DNA of 64,000 bases from Roseimicrobium sp. ORNL1 (GCF_011044495.1 NZ_CP049143.1:4774001-4838000), one strand, 5' to 3'; positions 27,518 through 37,111 are shown, counted from the stretch's first letter. Made by a program: numbers and translations. The notes: generated from the letters alone by a model not told the origin.

Positions 27518-28531
27518 TTACGGCAGCTTCTCGTACGCAGCGAAAGCTTCGTCGATCTTGGCAGAGGCGGTATCGCCCTCGTGGAAGATGAGGCGATGAC
27601 GCAGCGTCATGCTGTCACCGGGCTTCAGGGTGAAGGTACCGTCCGCAGCTTCCTTGTTCAGGTTCTTCGTACCAAAGGGATTCGCGGTGAAGAGACCGTA
27701 GTCACGCACGTGCCAGGGGGTGGGATAGCGGAAGCTCTTGGGGTGATTCAGCATGGCCACGCCGTACACCTTGCCATTGACCGGGCCGTAGTAGTCGCAC
27801 CACTTGGCGCTCTTGCCCCAGGCTTCGGTGTCCTTGATGCCATCGCTGTTCACGATGCTGCCTGCCTTCTTCCCTTTCTCAGGTGTCACGGCCATGCTGG
27901 TGGGCACGCGGATGCTGAAGCCGGCGTCCTTGCGGTCTTCAAAGGTCACAGGCGTGTCCGTTGCCTGGAAGGTGACATCATAGTCAATCACCAGGCGGCC
28001 ATCGATGACCTGAAACACAATGGTGCGCGTGTCTTCGAATTCCTTCTTCCCCTGCGGATTGTTGTGGTCCGTCACGGAGACGATGGTCGCCTTGTCCACT
28101 TCCGCCTTGAGTTCCTTGAACTCGCGATGCTTCTGCGCGCCGACCTTCACGAGGCGCTCCTGGCTCTTCTTGTCATTCGGGCGCTCTTCGAAGGTGGTCT
28201 TCTCCGCCCAGGTATCGAAGCCGTTCTCGGCCTCATGACCGAGGCAGATGCCGCGATGGTGCGGGTGGTCCCACTGCTCTCCCTCTACCTTCTGCATGGG
28301 ATACGCGCGGGTCATGGGCGTGCCATGCGGGGGAATCACGGGGTAGAGGTAGGGCTTGTTTGCCTGATCCACCACGTACTCGGTTACCAGCTTGCCATCG
28401 TACTTCACGATGGCGCCACCGCTGGCGGTCTTCTCAATGGAGAATCCCTTGTCCGCAGCCGCTGCCAGTGACGGAGCAGCGAGAGTGACCAGGGCGAGCA
28501 GGAGAATGGAGGGAAGTGCTGGGATCTTCAT
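27518..28531 (-). CDS. DUF6807/PmoA-family secreted protein
   Basis: 337 residues from ATG 28531, with a signal peptide (MKIPALPSILLLALVTLAAP, ending near LAAA). The diagnostic blocks of this family are present: PVIPPHGTPMTRAYPM (~75), WDHPHHRGICLGHE (~95-108) and SAKWCDYYGPVNGKVYGVAM (~245), plus a C-terminal PTPWHVRDYGLFTANPFG. Databases often label it 'methane oxygenase PmoA', but it has no relation to methane oxidation; a sugar-related role is more likely. It lies 73 nt downstream of the giant dehydrogenase gene and is probably in one operon with it. Confidence 0.88.
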   Translation of the reverse strand: MKIPALPSILLLALVTLAAPSLAAAADKGFSIEKTASGGAIVKYDGKLVTEYVVDQANKPYLYPVIPPHGTPMTRAYPMQKVEGEQWDHPHHRGICLGHEAENGFDTWAEKTTFEERPNDKKSQERLVKVGAQKHREFKELKAEVDKATIVSVTDHNNPQGKKEFEDTRTIVFQVIDGRLVIDYDVTFQATDTPVTFEDRKDAGFSIRVPTSMAVTPEKGKKAGSIVNSDGIKDTEAWGKSAKWCDYYGPVNGKVYGVAMLNHPKSFRYPTPWHVRDYGLFTANPFGTKNLNKEAADGTFTLKPGDSMTLRHRLIFHEGDTASAKIDEAFAAYEKLP

Positions 28532-28604
28532 GATGGATGAAACACAGGGCAGGGCCGGAGGAGGCCCGGACTCTGATATACGCGGGAGCCGGGCAATTCT
28601 CACG

Positions 28605-31600
28605 CTATTCAACAATCATCACACCCTTCATCACTAAATAGTGCCCCGGGAAGGAGCAGATGTAGGGGTAGCGCCCCGGAGCATGGGGCGCATGGAAGCG
28701 GAGCGTCTGGGCCTCCCCCTGCTTCAGCATCTGGCTGGCCTGGATGATCTTGTCCGACTTCGGCGTGAAGTTCATGCTGGCCAGCGCCTCGGGCTGCTTC
28801 GCCATCTCGATGGCCGCAAGGCCCACTTCATCCTCCGCGCCTGGCTGCAGGATGAGCAGGTTGTGCGGCGTGGCATCCGTGTTGTCGAATACCAGCTTCA
28901 CCGGCGCGCCCGCCTTCACGGTGAATTCCGTGGTGGTGAAAAGCATGCGCTCCGCCACGGTGCCGATGTTCACCACGGTGGGATTCAGCTTGTCGAAGGG
29001 GTCCGGTTTTTCCTTGGTGCGCTTCTTCTTCGGCTCGCTGTCGGTGTAGAACTTTTTGAGGTCCGCGCGAGCGGCGAACTTGGCATCGGCACTCCACACC
29101 GGTTTCAGGGCATCGAGCGCCGTGCGTAGCGCATAGGTGGTGTAGCTGTCCATGGGGTGCTTGAGGAGATCGAGTGCTATTTTCGCATAACTCACATGAG
29201 GCATGTAGCTGGCAGTGATGGCCGCCTCCAGACGGACGAGACCACTGGCATCATTGCAAGCAGCCTTCAGCAGGTCATCTGAATCAAGCGTCAAACCCAA
29301 CGTCCACCGCAGCTGCCTGACTGCTGCAGCCCGCGCTTGTGGATTCTTGGAGTGACTCAGTTTCTTCAGGAGTGTCAGTCTGAGATCGTCTTTGAATTTC
29401 GGGGCGGGAAGCATGACCACACCTGAGTCAGGATCCATTTTTGCATCGCCCGGCTTCTGTTTCTCGGTCCAATCCAAAGCTTGGTAGACCCACATGGCCT
29501 CCAGTTGGTGATGTTCCACATTTGCATCTTTCGGATCAAGATGCTTCACCCAGCTCTCCAGGGCCGGTTTCACCTCGGCGGCATCCCTCGTGCGCAGTTC
29601 CATCTTCGCCATGTACCGCGTGCGATACTCATACGCCTTCAACAGGTCCAGCAGCCTCTCGATGGGTTCCCCCGCAATCTTCGGTGCCTCATCCAGCGGA
29701 CGTCCCTTCGCCGTGACGCGCCAGATGCGGCCAGCCGTCTTGTCCCGTCGTGTATCACGCAGTGAGTACTGCATGTGTCCTTTCACGGGATTGAACCAGT
29801 CGCAGATGTACAAGTCACCACGCGGGCCGAAGCGCACATCCACAGGAATGAAGGAGAGATTTGTGCTCTGCCACAGGTGGCCGATGAGCTTCTCCTCGAA
29901 GTGCGTGTCATGCTCCACCCACTGGTGCAGTTCCACCACATTCGTGGGCTTGTAGCGCACGCGGACAAAGCAGCCCTGCAGCTCCTCCGGGAAGTGCTTT
30001 GTATAGATGAACTCCTGCCCGCACGTGCCGCTGTATGCAGGGAAATAATCACCCGCCGGCACATGCTGCTCTGGGTAGGGACGGTTCAACGCATGCACGG
30101 CACTGGCGAACACGGGGTGGCTGCCGAGGTGCCAGCCCCATTTGTCAAAAGTCAGGCCCCACGGATTCGTGCTCATGTAGCTGCCGAAGGCGGTGAGCTT
30201 CTGCGTGCGTGGATTGAAGCGGAAGAAGGAACTGTCCCGCGCGCGCACCGGGCCGTAGGGCGTCTCCACACTGCTGTGGTGGAAGATGCTCTCGCGGAAG
30301 ATGAGGTCACCATCCGGCGTCCACGTGAAGTCGTGCAGCGCATGGTGCGAGTCCTCCGTGCCGAATCCCGTGAGCACGATGCTGCGCGAGTCCATCTTGT
30401 CGTCGCCATCCTCGTCATGCAGGAAGGTGAGGTGCGGCTGCTCGCTGCAGTACAGCCCGCCCTTCGCGAACTCGAAGGAGAGTGGCACGTTCAGCCCCTC
30501 GGCGAAGACCTTGCACGTGTCCGCCTTGCCGTCGTGATTCGTGTCCTCCAGGATCACAATCTTGTCATTCGGTTCCTGCCCCGGCGTCACCTGCGGATAC
30601 GTCGTGGAGCAGGAAACCCAGAGGCGGCCCTTCGTATCCCAGCGCATCTGGATGGGCTTGGCGAGATCCGGAAACTGTTCTTCCGACGCGAAGAGATTTA
30701 CCTCGAAGCGCGGGTCCACACGGAAGGCATCCTGCTCGCCCGCGGGCGTGGCCCATTCATTGATGGGGCGGTCGCCGGTAATCTTCGGCAGAGGGGTCGT
30801 CTTGCTGTCATCCACGACATCCGGCACTGCTTTGCCCTGCGCAATGTCCCACGCGCGGCGCTCGCGGTTTACGGTCATCTCCTCCAGCTTCTGCAGTTCC
30901 CCGGGGAAATTCGCCACGCCATACGGCTCCTTCCTTCCACCGGTGATGTAAAAGAGATTCAGCGGGCGGTATTTCCGCATGAACTGGCGGTTCTTGTCCT
31001 CGAGGGCTTCCTTGAGCTTCACCGGAACCTCCTTGGGTGTCTCACTGAAGAGTCCCTGGAAGAGAATCTCGCCGAACGGTCGATAGCCTGCATCGTTAAG
31101 GTGGATGCCGTTGTCGGTGGCGGGCGAGCCGGAAGCGGCGCGCTTCACGAACTCCTCATGCATGGGATGGAGGGCATCCACAAATCCCACGCCTTCCGCC
31201 TCGGCGACGGCTTTCATGGCACTCGTGTATTGCGACAGGTAATGACTGTTCGCCGACCGTACACCTTCCGGCAGCTGGGATGCTTTAATCTTCTCCTGTG
31301 GAATGGGCGACACCAGCACGATGACAGGCGCCGATTTCCCGTTGTACTGATGTGCCCGCAGCCCCGCAATGAAGATGCGCAGGTTGTGCTCGAAGTCGGC
31401 AAGTCCCACCGGGCCGCGGAAGGACTCGTTGAAGCCATACCCCGCGATGATGATGTCCGCCTTCGCCTCCGTGAGGTGCTGGTGCATGTCGCCGTAGTTC
31501 TCGGGTCGAGGCTGCACAGTGATCTCATCCCCCGGCCAGGCCAGTGTGCGGATAACCGGCTCTTCACTGGCAAACCGCTGCAGCACCATGCCCTCGAACC

Positions 31601-31742
31601 AAGCATGCTCCTGCATCCGCTCGATGAGGGCGTTTCCGATGAGGACAATGCGTGTACCCTTCTTCACCTCCAGCGGGAGTGGAGAAGCGGCGTGCAAGGC
31701 GGAGCAGGCAACGAGCAGGAAAGTGGTAAGAGAGCGGAGCAT
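28605..31742 (-). CDS. Secreted SGNH-like / PVC-type dehydrogenase / HEAT / cupredoxin protein
   Basis: 1045 residues with a signal peptide (MLRSLTTFLLVACSALHAAS). Residues ~25-230 are an SGNH-hydrolase-like domain; its block I reads LIGNALIERM, lacking the catalytic Ser, and the last block is NGIHLND. Residues ~340-690 are a propeller of the PVC membrane-bound dehydrogenase type (FEVNLFASEEQFPDLAKPIQ; DKIVILEDTNHDGKAD). HEAT-like repeats follow (~700-880). The C-terminus is a cupredoxin: PHNLL (~960) and ICSFPGHYLVM (~1029) give the His, Cys, His and Met ligands of a type 1 copper site. Electrons from substrate oxidation could leave through the copper. It is divergent from the AraC gene. Confidence 0.85.
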   Translation of the reverse strand: MLRSLTTFLLVACSALHAASPLPLEVKKGTRIVLIGNALIERMQEHAWFEGMVLQRFASEEPVIRTLAWPGDEITVQPRPENYGDMHQHLTEAKADIIIAGYGFNESFRGPVGLADFEHNLRIFIAGLRAHQYNGKSAPVIVLVSPIPQEKIKASQLPEGVRSANSHYLSQYTSAMKAVAEAEGVGFVDALHPMHEEFVKRAASGSPATDNGIHLNDAGYRPFGEILFQGLFSETPKEVPVKLKEALEDKNRQFMRKYRPLNLFYITGGRKEPYGVANFPGELQKLEEMTVNRERRAWDIAQGKAVPDVVDDSKTTPLPKITGDRPINEWATPAGEQDAFRVDPRFEVNLFASEEQFPDLAKPIQMRWDTKGRLWVSCSTTYPQVTPGQEPNDKIVILEDTNHDGKADTCKVFAEGLNVPLSFEFAKGGLYCSEQPHLTFLHDEDGDDKMDSRSIVLTGFGTEDSHHALHDFTWTPDGDLIFRESIFHHSSVETPYGPVRARDSSFFRFNPRTQKLTAFGSYMSTNPWGLTFDKWGWHLGSHPVFASAVHALNRPYPEQHVPAGDYFPAYSGTCGQEFIYTKHFPEELQGCFVRVRYKPTNVVELHQWVEHDTHFEEKLIGHLWQSTNLSFIPVDVRFGPRGDLYICDWFNPVKGHMQYSLRDTRRDKTAGRIWRVTAKGRPLDEAPKIAGEPIERLLDLLKAYEYRTRYMAKMELRTRDAAEVKPALESWVKHLDPKDANVEHHQLEAMWVYQALDWTEKQKPGDAKMDPDSGVVMLPAPKFKDDLRLTLLKKLSHSKNPQARAAAVRQLRWTLGLTLDSDDLLKAACNDASGLVRLEAAITASYMPHVSYAKIALDLLKHPMDSYTTYALRTALDALKPVWSADAKFAARADLKKFYTDSEPKKKRTKEKPDPFDKLNPTVVNIGTVAERMLFTTTEFTVKAGAPVKLVFDNTDATPHNLLILQPGAEDEVGLAAIEMAKQPEALASMNFTPKSDKIIQASQMLKQGEAQTLRFHAPHAPGRYPYICSFPGHYLVMKGVMIVE

Positions 31743-31874
31743 GGCGGAAACCCAGTGAACACTTCGAGCGATTGGGATGTTGCAGCAAAAGCCGAAGGCC
31801 CCGCATTCCCCTCTGCTGCTTTGTTGCTTTGCGTTAAAAAAATCCGCTCGCGAAGGGACTCGCGAGGTACGTTA
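31743..31874. promoter_or_regulatory. Divergent promoter region between dehydrogenase and AraC genes
   Basis: 132 bp shared by two divergent starts. It holds a fragment of the 'gcaaagcaacaaagcagc' intergenic repeat near 31812-31834 and the third ctcgcgaagggactcgcgag repeat at 31846-31873, which ends directly before the AraC ATG. No clear -10/-35 was found. Confidence 0.5.
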
Positions 31875-32663
31875 ATGCGCCCATCCTCCTCCCGCATGTC
31901 CACGAGTCCCGAAGAAGCCCTGGCAGAGCGTGAGCGCTTCCTGAAGCAGCTCTCGCCGGACACTGCGTTCTACCGGCTCTTCGACCATATGCCGGACGTC
32001 TCCTTCTTCGCGAAGGACCGCAGCTTCCGCTTCATCTGTGCCAGCCGCCGGTTCTACGAGCGGTTCGGTTTCTCCGCGGAATGGGAACTGCTTGGCAAAA
32101 ACGATTTCGACATCTTCCCACCGCGCCTCGCGGAGAACTTCCGTCGCGATGACGAGCTCGTGATGGGTAGCGGCGAGCCGAAGCTGAACATCGTGGAGCT
32201 CTTCTTCACCCAGCAGGGCATCCCTGATTGGTTCGTGACCAACAAGCTTCCGCTGAAGGACCGCAAGGGAAAGGTCATCGGCGTGATGGGCACGGTGCAG
32301 AGCTATGAAGGGCGCAAGCAACTCCTGCAGCCCTACCTCCAGCTCGACCGCGCCGTGACCTACATCCGCGAGCACTTCCGCACCGGTGTGACCGTGGCGG
32401 AGCTGGCCGAGATTGTGCACCTCTCACCGCGACAGCTTCATCGCAAATTCGTGGAGACCTTCGGCAGCAGCCCGCAGTCCTTCATCATGAAGCTGCGCAT
32501 CCAGGCCGCGTGCGAGGCCCTGCAGAAGGAAAGCAGTCAAATCGGCGAAGTCGCCCGCGAGATGGGCTTCTGCGACCAGAGTTCGTTCACGCAGCAGTTC
32601 CAGAAGCACGTGGGGCTCACGCCCATGCGGTACCAGCGGCAGTTCCGGCTGCGAGTTGGTTGA
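31875..32663 (+). CDS. PAS-domain AraC-family transcription regulator
   Basis: 262 residues from ATG 31875 (MRPSSSRMSTSPEE); ATG 31896 is an alternative. The frame is open far upstream but overlaps the divergent gene. An N-terminal PAS domain covers ~30-140 (FYRLFDHMPDVSFFAKDRSF, LGKNDFDIFPP, LKDRKGKVIGVMGTVQSYEG). Two AraC-type helix-turn-helix motifs follow: VTVAELAEIVHLSPRQLHRKF (~175) and QIGEVAREMGFCDQSSFTQQ (~225). PAS plus AraC regulators of this kind are frequent in Verrucomicrobiota next to sugar-use genes. It probably controls the flanking dehydrogenase genes, which are divergent (left) and convergent (right). Confidence 0.92.
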   Translation: MRPSSSRMSTSPEEALAERERFLKQLSPDTAFYRLFDHMPDVSFFAKDRSFRFICASRRFYERFGFSAEWELLGKNDFDIFPPRLAENFRRDDELVMGSGEPKLNIVELFFTQQGIPDWFVTNKLPLKDRKGKVIGVMGTVQSYEGRKQLLQPYLQLDRAVTYIREHFRTGVTVAELAEIVHLSPRQLHRKFVETFGSSPQSFIMKLRIQAACEALQKESSQIGEVAREMGFCDQSSFTQQFQKHVGLTPMRYQRQFRLRVG

Positions 32664-32849
32664 TGGTCTATGGTTGATAGTTGATAGCCTGAGGGATGCT
32701 GGGTGTTGCGGGCTGCATTGGATTCAACACAGAGACGCGGAGACGCAGAGGAACTTCGGAGACTGAGAAATACATCAGGCTCGCAACCCTCAACTTTCAT
32801 CTCTCAACTCACTCAGGCTATCAACTATCAACCATAGACTATCAACTCC
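32659..32849. repeat. Inverted pair of the 'ggttgatagttgatagcct' repeat
   Basis: Arms 32659-32694 and 32812-32849 are inverted and nearly identical over ~36 bp, with ~117 bp between. The left arm overlaps the end of the AraC gene. The spacer holds another short repeat (acagagacgcggagacgcag, ~32730). It lies between convergent genes and could fold into a long hairpin that stops transcription from both sides. Confidence 0.75.
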
Positions 32850-32866
32850 GGCTCCACGTCCCAGGA

Positions 32867-35800
32867 CTATTCCAGCCTATCAACCACCTTCATCTTCCCC
32901 CACATGATGACCCAGTGGCCGGGGAAGGTGCAGACGTATTCGTACTCGCCGGGCGCAGCAGGAGCGGTGAGCTGCAGGCGGGCTTTTTCGCCAGGCTCCA
33001 GCATCTTGCTATGGGCGTTGTCGAGAAGGGCAGGATGCTTCGGCACGTAGAGGAAGCCCTTGGCATCCGGCGTGGCGGGCATGGTCTGGGCAGCGGTGCC
33101 GACTTCGGCATGCGTGCCGCCACGGCAGAAGACGATGTTGTGCGGCATGATATCGTTGTTCTCGAAGATGACCTCGAAGGGCTTGCCAGCCTCCACGGTG
33201 ATCTCGGGTGTATCATACCTCATCTGCTCGCGCACGGTGCGGATGACGAAGACACTCACACCGAGCTCGCGCAGGCTCTTGCGCAGGGCAGGGCCGGTCT
33301 CCGCAGGCAACAGGCTGCACAACTCCGTGCCGAAGCGTGAGACCTCCACATACCCCATCTCCGTGCGCTGGTTGGCAGGCACACTCTTGGCATAGTCGAG
33401 GATGTTCTCCACCAGTGGCTGAGCCAGACTCTTGTCCCACGCAGTGCGGGGAATCTGCATGGCAGCCTGGGCCACCTGCTCGCGGTATTCGCCCTTCAGC
33501 ATGACCTTGGCGAGGATGCCAAAGTTTTGCAGGCCAAAGTCCGCTCCCGTGAGCGGCAGCGCGGCGATGGCGGCCTTGCGCACGAGGGGTGGCAGATTAG
33601 CACCTCCAGCCGCATCCGCCGCGAAGTCCTGATACTTCGCACGCAGCGCCGGGTCCGGAATGATGACGATGCTCTCCAGCAACACGGAGATGGTCTCGTG
33701 ATTGTCCTGGCGCTCCTTCGCGAACTTCGCCGGGTCAGCAGTCATCGTAATGAAAGCCGCCATGCCGGCCACACGTGCGCTGCGCACGCCGTGGTCCTTC
33801 GTTGCGAGACGGGCAATCTGCGCCTCGGCCGTCTTCAATGCCTGCGGGGAGCTGGAGGCAAGGAGCTTGCCGAGCTCTGCGGAGACAACCGTGTTCACCT
33901 GTTGGTCATCGAACCGCATGATGGCGGACACAAGCTCCACCTCGCGGGTGGTGCCGAGCAGCTTCGCAAGGTCCACCGCAGCAGCTTCACGCGTGGCGGC
34001 ATCCAGCCCCTTGCGCTCAAGCTGCGCCTTCAGCACACCCTCCACACGGGGCGCGGCCTTGAGTTCATCATTCGTCATCTGGCCCAGCACATAGGTGAGC
34101 GCAGCGGGATTCGCCTTCACATCGATGGTGGATGGCGAAGGCTTCAGCGCACGCATGGTCTCACCCAGCGTGTAGGTGATGTAGTAATCCTGCGGCTGCT
34201 TCAGCACTTCGAGCGCCACATTCGCGGCCTTCGGGTCCTTGGAGAAGCTGCACGCACGCACGGCTTCGAGGCGCACGAGGGGATGCGGGTCATTCGCGGC
34301 TTTGGTGAGAAGGTCGAGCGCGTCCGGCACGCGATCCTGCCAATAGCAGAGCACGCGCACGGCAGCGGCGCGGGCTTTATGATGATTGCAGCTCAAGAGT
34401 TTGCGAAGCAGGTCGGCGTTCACCCGATTGTGCCACTGGCAAACCCAGAGAGCCTCGGTCACTGGATGTCTCAGGCCCATCTCCGTAGCGTCTTCAAGCT
34501 CCATAGGATAAGAGAGGCCACCAGGCGCCCAAGGCGTCCTCTCGCCGGTGATCCACCCCTGAACCCACTTGTCCAGAGCCTTCATCACCTCATCCGTGGG
34601 CCGCGTGCTCAGCTCCTTCTTTACCAACTCGCGAGTGCGTTGCTCATATTCGCCCAGAAGTTCGACAAGCTTCTCCACTGGCTCACCCGCAATTTTAACC
34701 GGCTTCACCAGCGGCTTCTCGGCATTCCAGATGCGCCAGATGCGGCCATGCTTGTGGTCGCGAAGCGGGTCACGAATGCTGTACTGCATGTGGCCGATGA
34801 GCGCCTCCGCCCAGTCCACGATGTAGAGCGAGCCATCCGGCGCGAACTCCATGTCCACGGGGCGGAAGTTCGGGTCGCTGTTCAGCATGAGCGGTTCGAT
34901 TTCCGTGGCCTCATAGCCCGAGTCGACCGCCTTCACGGTGTGGTTCAGTGTGCCCTGCACTCCGATGCAGTTGTTCAGCAGGAAGTTCCCCTGCATGTCA
35001 TTCGGGAAGTTGCTGCTGCTCACAAACTCGCAACCGCTGGTGGGACGCACGCGCTTCTTCAAGAAGGTCTTCATGGAGGCGTGCTTCTCCGGATAGGGCA
35101 AGTAGCCGCTAAAGGCCGTGGCGAAGTAGTTCATGCCACCGCTCGCGTCCGCGATGAATGTCTGGCCCCATTGATCAAACGCGATGCCGTGCGGGTTCGC
35201 ATAATTGTAGCTCACGAAGACGCTGAGCTTCTGCGTGCGCGGTTCATAGCGGTACGTGCCGGCATTCACACAACGCACGGGACCATAGGGCGTCTCCACC
35301 TGCGTGTGGTGGAAGGTGCCCTCCTGGAAGTAGAGGTCACCGCCGGGACCTTGGGTGAAGGCATTGATGACATGGTGACTGTCCGCGCTGTCGAAGCCAC
35401 TGAGCATCACCTCACGGAAGTCCGCCTTGTCATCGCCATTCGTGTCCTTCAGGAAGGTGAGGTTGCGCTGGTCGCTGACGAGGATGCCGCCGTCGTAGAA
35501 CTCGAAGGAGATGGGCAGGTGCAGCTTGTCGGCGAAGGTGGTGCAGTAGTTCGCCTTCCCATCACCATCACTGTCTTCCAGGATGATGATCTTGTCCTGA
35601 AACTCATCACCCGGTCTCCACTGCGGATAGCTGGGCATGGTGCAGACCCAGAGACGCCCTTTCGTATCAAAGGCCATCGCGGTGGCATTGGCGAGTTCAG
35701 GAAAGTCTTCCTCACTGGCAAAGCACTCCACCTTGAAGCCCTTGGCCAAGGTGAACTTTTTCATCGTCTCCGCCACGGTGGGAATCTCCGCGCTGCTGCC

Positions 35801-37111
35801 TTCGGCGGTCTTGCTGGTCTGTCCCGTGTTCGCGCCCGCGTCCTTCTTGATGCCTGCGCCGAACCATGTTTTCACATCGAGGAAGGGAGGCACATTGCTG
35901 TCATCGGCCTTCTCGGAGACCTTCTCGCCCTGCGCGAGTTTCCAGATGCGCGCGTCTCGATTGGCCACCATGACATCGAGCACTTCGCGCTCGCGCTGCA
36001 TCACATCCGCGTTGGTCTGGTCGCCATCGGCAAACTTCAAACCGCTGCGGCCGCCATAGACATAGTAGCTATCCACGATGCGGTAGCGGTTGTACCAGTG
36101 GAAGTTCTTGGATTCGACTTCGGCATGGAGAGCATCGCTTTGCTCCTTTGCCAGGAATGCGACATCAGCTCCCGCGCCGCGGATGGTCGCCTCTTGCCCT
36201 CCCCGCTCAAGCACAATCCAGCTCTCACTCGGAGCATTACCTGCATGGAAGCGAACGACCTTGCCATATCCGTCCCCCGCGGCGGTAGGGAACTTGATTT
36301 GTTGTGCAGTTTGCGAGTGCGCGATGACTGCATTCACCTTCCCTTCCACCACGGAAAGCGCGGTCAGTTGATAGCCTTGAGCCCACTCCGGCAGGAGACC
36401 CGGACTGTCGCCAAAGAGTGCGGCGTACAAGTGCCGCGCCACCCACGCATCTCCTTGTCGATTGAGATGAACACCATTGATGGTGAAAACGCTTTTGAGA
36501 TTCGGGAACGGCTTGAGGATGTCTGCAAACACCACTTCATTCTTTTCGGCAACCTCCTGCATCGCCTTGGTATACAGGGCCAGGCGGGCATTCAGTTCCT
36601 TGCCCTCAGCTACCGTCAGCACGTTCGGATGCTCACCTACCTCCGCCGCAATTGGTGACACCAGCGCGATGCGCGGCGCGCCCTTGCCATTGTAGCTCTG
36701 CGCCTTGGTGTGCTTGATCCACTCTTCGAGGTCCGCCTTGAATTTCTCCAAGCCCGCTTCACCGGCGAAGGATTCGTTGAAGCCGAAGAACGCAATGACC
36801 ACATCCGCCTTGCTGAAGGTGAGATGCTCATCCGGCGTGCCGAAGCCCTCAGCACGTGGGCGCAGGGCCACTTCATCGGCGGACCAGGAGAGGTTGCGCA
36901 CCACGAGGTTGTGCTTGGGGAAGCGCTGGTAGAGCAGGGTCTCGAAATGGTTGTGCCCCGCGAACTGCATGCGCTCGGCGAGGGTATTCCCGATGAGGCA
37001 GATGTGGTCGCCCTCGCGGATTTCGAGCGGCGCTGCATCGAGGTGGATGCCTGCACAACACAGGAGCGCGGGAAGCAGAAGGGTCAGAAGACGGGCGCGG
37101 AATCGTTTCAT
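32867..37111 (-). CDS. Secreted SGNH-like / PVC-type dehydrogenase / HEAT / cupredoxin protein, larger paralogue
   Basis: 1414 residues from ATG 37111 (MKRFRARLLTLLLPALLCCA, signal peptide). The order of domains matches the 28605 gene: an SGNH-like domain with block I LIGNTLAERM (no catalytic Ser) and INGVHLNRQGD; an inserted ~150-residue segment (~240-420); a propeller (FKVECFASEEDFPELANATA; DKIIILEDSDGDGKANY); an extended HEAT-repeat region (~850-1270); and a C-terminal cupredoxin with PHNIVF and YVCTFPGHWVIM as copper ligands. It is longer mainly in the HEAT region. The two genes are paralogues, and their regulator lies between them. A carbohydrate-oxidising role is inferred, not shown. 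Confidence 0.85.
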   Translation of the reverse strand: MKRFRARLLTLLLPALLCCAGIHLDAAPLEIREGDHICLIGNTLAERMQFAGHNHFETLLYQRFPKHNLVVRNLSWSADEVALRPRAEGFGTPDEHLTFSKADVVIAFFGFNESFAGEAGLEKFKADLEEWIKHTKAQSYNGKGAPRIALVSPIAAEVGEHPNVLTVAEGKELNARLALYTKAMQEVAEKNEVVFADILKPFPNLKSVFTINGVHLNRQGDAWVARHLYAALFGDSPGLLPEWAQGYQLTALSVVEGKVNAVIAHSQTAQQIKFPTAAGDGYGKVVRFHAGNAPSESWIVLERGGQEATIRGAGADVAFLAKEQSDALHAEVESKNFHWYNRYRIVDSYYVYGGRSGLKFADGDQTNADVMQREREVLDVMVANRDARIWKLAQGEKVSEKADDSNVPPFLDVKTWFGAGIKKDAGANTGQTSKTAEGSSAEIPTVAETMKKFTLAKGFKVECFASEEDFPELANATAMAFDTKGRLWVCTMPSYPQWRPGDEFQDKIIILEDSDGDGKANYCTTFADKLHLPISFEFYDGGILVSDQRNLTFLKDTNGDDKADFREVMLSGFDSADSHHVINAFTQGPGGDLYFQEGTFHHTQVETPYGPVRCVNAGTYRYEPRTQKLSVFVSYNYANPHGIAFDQWGQTFIADASGGMNYFATAFSGYLPYPEKHASMKTFLKKRVRPTSGCEFVSSSNFPNDMQGNFLLNNCIGVQGTLNHTVKAVDSGYEATEIEPLMLNSDPNFRPVDMEFAPDGSLYIVDWAEALIGHMQYSIRDPLRDHKHGRIWRIWNAEKPLVKPVKIAGEPVEKLVELLGEYEQRTRELVKKELSTRPTDEVMKALDKWVQGWITGERTPWAPGGLSYPMELEDATEMGLRHPVTEALWVCQWHNRVNADLLRKLLSCNHHKARAAAVRVLCYWQDRVPDALDLLTKAANDPHPLVRLEAVRACSFSKDPKAANVALEVLKQPQDYYITYTLGETMRALKPSPSTIDVKANPAALTYVLGQMTNDELKAAPRVEGVLKAQLERKGLDAATREAAAVDLAKLLGTTREVELVSAIMRFDDQQVNTVVSAELGKLLASSSPQALKTAEAQIARLATKDHGVRSARVAGMAAFITMTADPAKFAKERQDNHETISVLLESIVIIPDPALRAKYQDFAADAAGGANLPPLVRKAAIAALPLTGADFGLQNFGILAKVMLKGEYREQVAQAAMQIPRTAWDKSLAQPLVENILDYAKSVPANQRTEMGYVEVSRFGTELCSLLPAETGPALRKSLRELGVSVFVIRTVREQMRYDTPEITVEAGKPFEVIFENNDIMPHNIVFCRGGTHAEVGTAAQTMPATPDAKGFLYVPKHPALLDNAHSKMLEPGEKARLQLTAPAAPGEYEYVCTFPGHWVIMWGKMKVVDRLE

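Noticed and set aside
27518-28531. Particulate methane monooxygenase subunit
   Set aside because: The 'PmoA' label of this family is historical. The protein is soluble and secreted and lacks the membrane helices of true PmoA.
29775-31874. Long upstream extension of the AraC frame
   Set aside because: It is antisense to the conserved dehydrogenase domains. The PAS domain starts after ATG 31875, so the extension is non-coding.
33527-36658. 1043-codon plus-strand frame
   Set aside because: Antisense to the larger dehydrogenase-cupredoxin gene, with no recognisable domain and shadow-like composition.
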